Source of the DNA: CALEUX01 sp037439945
GTDB taxonomy: Bacteria; Bacteroidota; Bacteroidia; Bacteroidales; Marinilabiliaceae
Assembly: GCA_037439945.1 (NCBI GenBank)
Contig: JBBIVA010000023.1
Location: 1 to 33,291, forward strand
DNA: 33,291 nucleotides
Reading direction: 5' to 3'
Shown here: positions 32,949-33,291 of the stretch, in pieces
Layout of the letters: each line of letters begins with the position of its first letter
How positions within the stretch are numbered: position 1 is the first letter of the stretch
Made by a program: the position numbers and the translations under genes
The notes under the pieces: model-generated
The model's input: only the letters and a program-made list of their open reading frames with translations
The model's database searches: none
Told to the model about the DNA's origin: nothing

Positions 32949-33168
32949 ATCACTACTGTCCGATAAATTTTTCGATAAGATGCTATAATGCCAACTAATT
33001 GCGGTGTCCCTACAGGACACTGAAAATTGGGGTCGAATCATCTTTACCGATATTCTGTACCTGACGGCACAGTACCGTTAGGGACTAAAGATCGGTAAAA
33101 CAATTAATTGAGAATTGAACTTTTGTGCCCGTTAGGAACAAAACAACTTTTTATCGGATAATAGTGAT
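32949..33168. repeat. MITE-like element with terminal inverted repeats and internal hairpins
   Basis: The left end ATCACTACTGTCCGATAAA (32949-32967) and the right end TTTATCGGATAATAGTGAT (33150-33168) are complementary at 17 of 19 positions. Inside are GTGTCC/GGACAC (33004-33020), TTTACCGAT/ATCGGTAAA (33043-33051, 33091-33099) and TTGTGCC/GGAACAA (one G-T pair, from 33124). There is no coding frame. The layout fits a non-autonomous mobile element or a highly structured repeat. Confidence 0.6.
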
Positions 33169-33182
33169 ATCTAATATCACTA
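33162..33182. other. Small palindrome at the right end of the repeat element
   Basis: TAGTGATAT-CTA-ATATCACTA is a perfect 9-bp stem (33162-33170, 33174-33182) that overlaps the right terminal repeat. A second 9-bp stem, TTAATCATT/AATGATTAA, lies at 33197-33205 and 33225-33233. No gene is visible from here to the end of the window. Confidence 0.5.
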
Positions 33183-33291
33183 AATGAGAAACAGGTTTAA
33201 TCATTATATTAATGCTACCCCTAAAATGATTAATTTAAAATCACATCCGTCCAAAATAAAAATTTGAATAAAAAAGGAGTTGGATATTATC

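Noticed and set aside
32949..33168. CRISPR array or tRNA cluster suggested by repeated short stems
   Set aside because: The stems are not identical direct repeats with spacers, and no cloverleaf with conserved tRNA bases can be drawn.

Overview
The window is chromosomal DNA from a member of the Bacteroidota, most likely a Bacteroidales/Marinilabiliales-type bacterium. Four things point there. The DNA is AT-rich. Genes lack Shine-Dalgarno leaders, and several starts are preceded by the Bacteroidota promoter pattern TTTG-N19/20-TAnnTTTG. The gene content is typical: a fused alpha/beta E1 dehydrogenase, a phosphoglycerate-mutase-like candidate homoserine kinase beside thrC, separate pyrBI and pyrKD, and DUF4105 and TPR envelope proteins. 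Almost everything is housekeeping. I see no rRNA, tRNA, CRISPR array, phage or defence island.

Layout. 1-4450: 2-oxoacid dehydrogenase E2 and fused E1, then a flavodoxin-like protein with an atypical phosphate loop. 4450-5602: a 1.15 kb gene-free AT-rich gap rich in TTTACA/TGTAAA half-sites, ending in the promoter of an XRE-type regulator (5603-6106). 6335-8007: pyrK-pyrD, whose leader carries the same 14-bp site found upstream of the XRE gene. 8049-9185 (minus): a conserved-looking protein of unknown function. It is divergent from a small ORF, with a cluster of TTAAGTA motifs between them. 9900-14270: envelope and redox genes (DUF4105 protein, two thioredoxin-fold proteins, serine hydrolase). 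14735-18521 (minus): TPR protein and gyrA. 18747-21278: clpC. 21430-24782 (minus): TPR protein, thrC and the candidate homoserine kinase. 24783-25945: scar of a decayed IS982-family element. 25946-29197: RecB/AddA-like helicase-nuclease. 29231-31228 (minus): pyrB-pyrI-flavin reductase operon. 31644-32945: M18 aminopeptidase. 32949-33168: a MITE-like inverted-repeat element made of nested hairpins.

How the genes work together. Two separated loci serve pyrimidine synthesis: pyrBI (aspartate transcarbamoylase) and pyrKD (NAD-linked dihydroorotate dehydrogenase). The position of matching operator-like sites just downstream of the predicted start sites of the XRE gene and of pyrK suggests an autoregulated repressor acting on pyrKD. 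thrC and the candidate kinase form the end of the threonine pathway. E1 and E2 form an acyl-CoA-producing oxoacid dehydrogenase whose E3 is elsewhere.

The most unusual items are non-coding: (i) the TTTACA-N2-TGTAAA-like site family, (ii) a dispersed repeat found twice with its last block exactly 29 nt before a start codon, (iii) the TTAAGTA cluster, (iv) the terminal MITE-like element, and (v) terminator-like hairpins lying upstream of gyrA and pyrB. No clearly new multi-gene system is visible.
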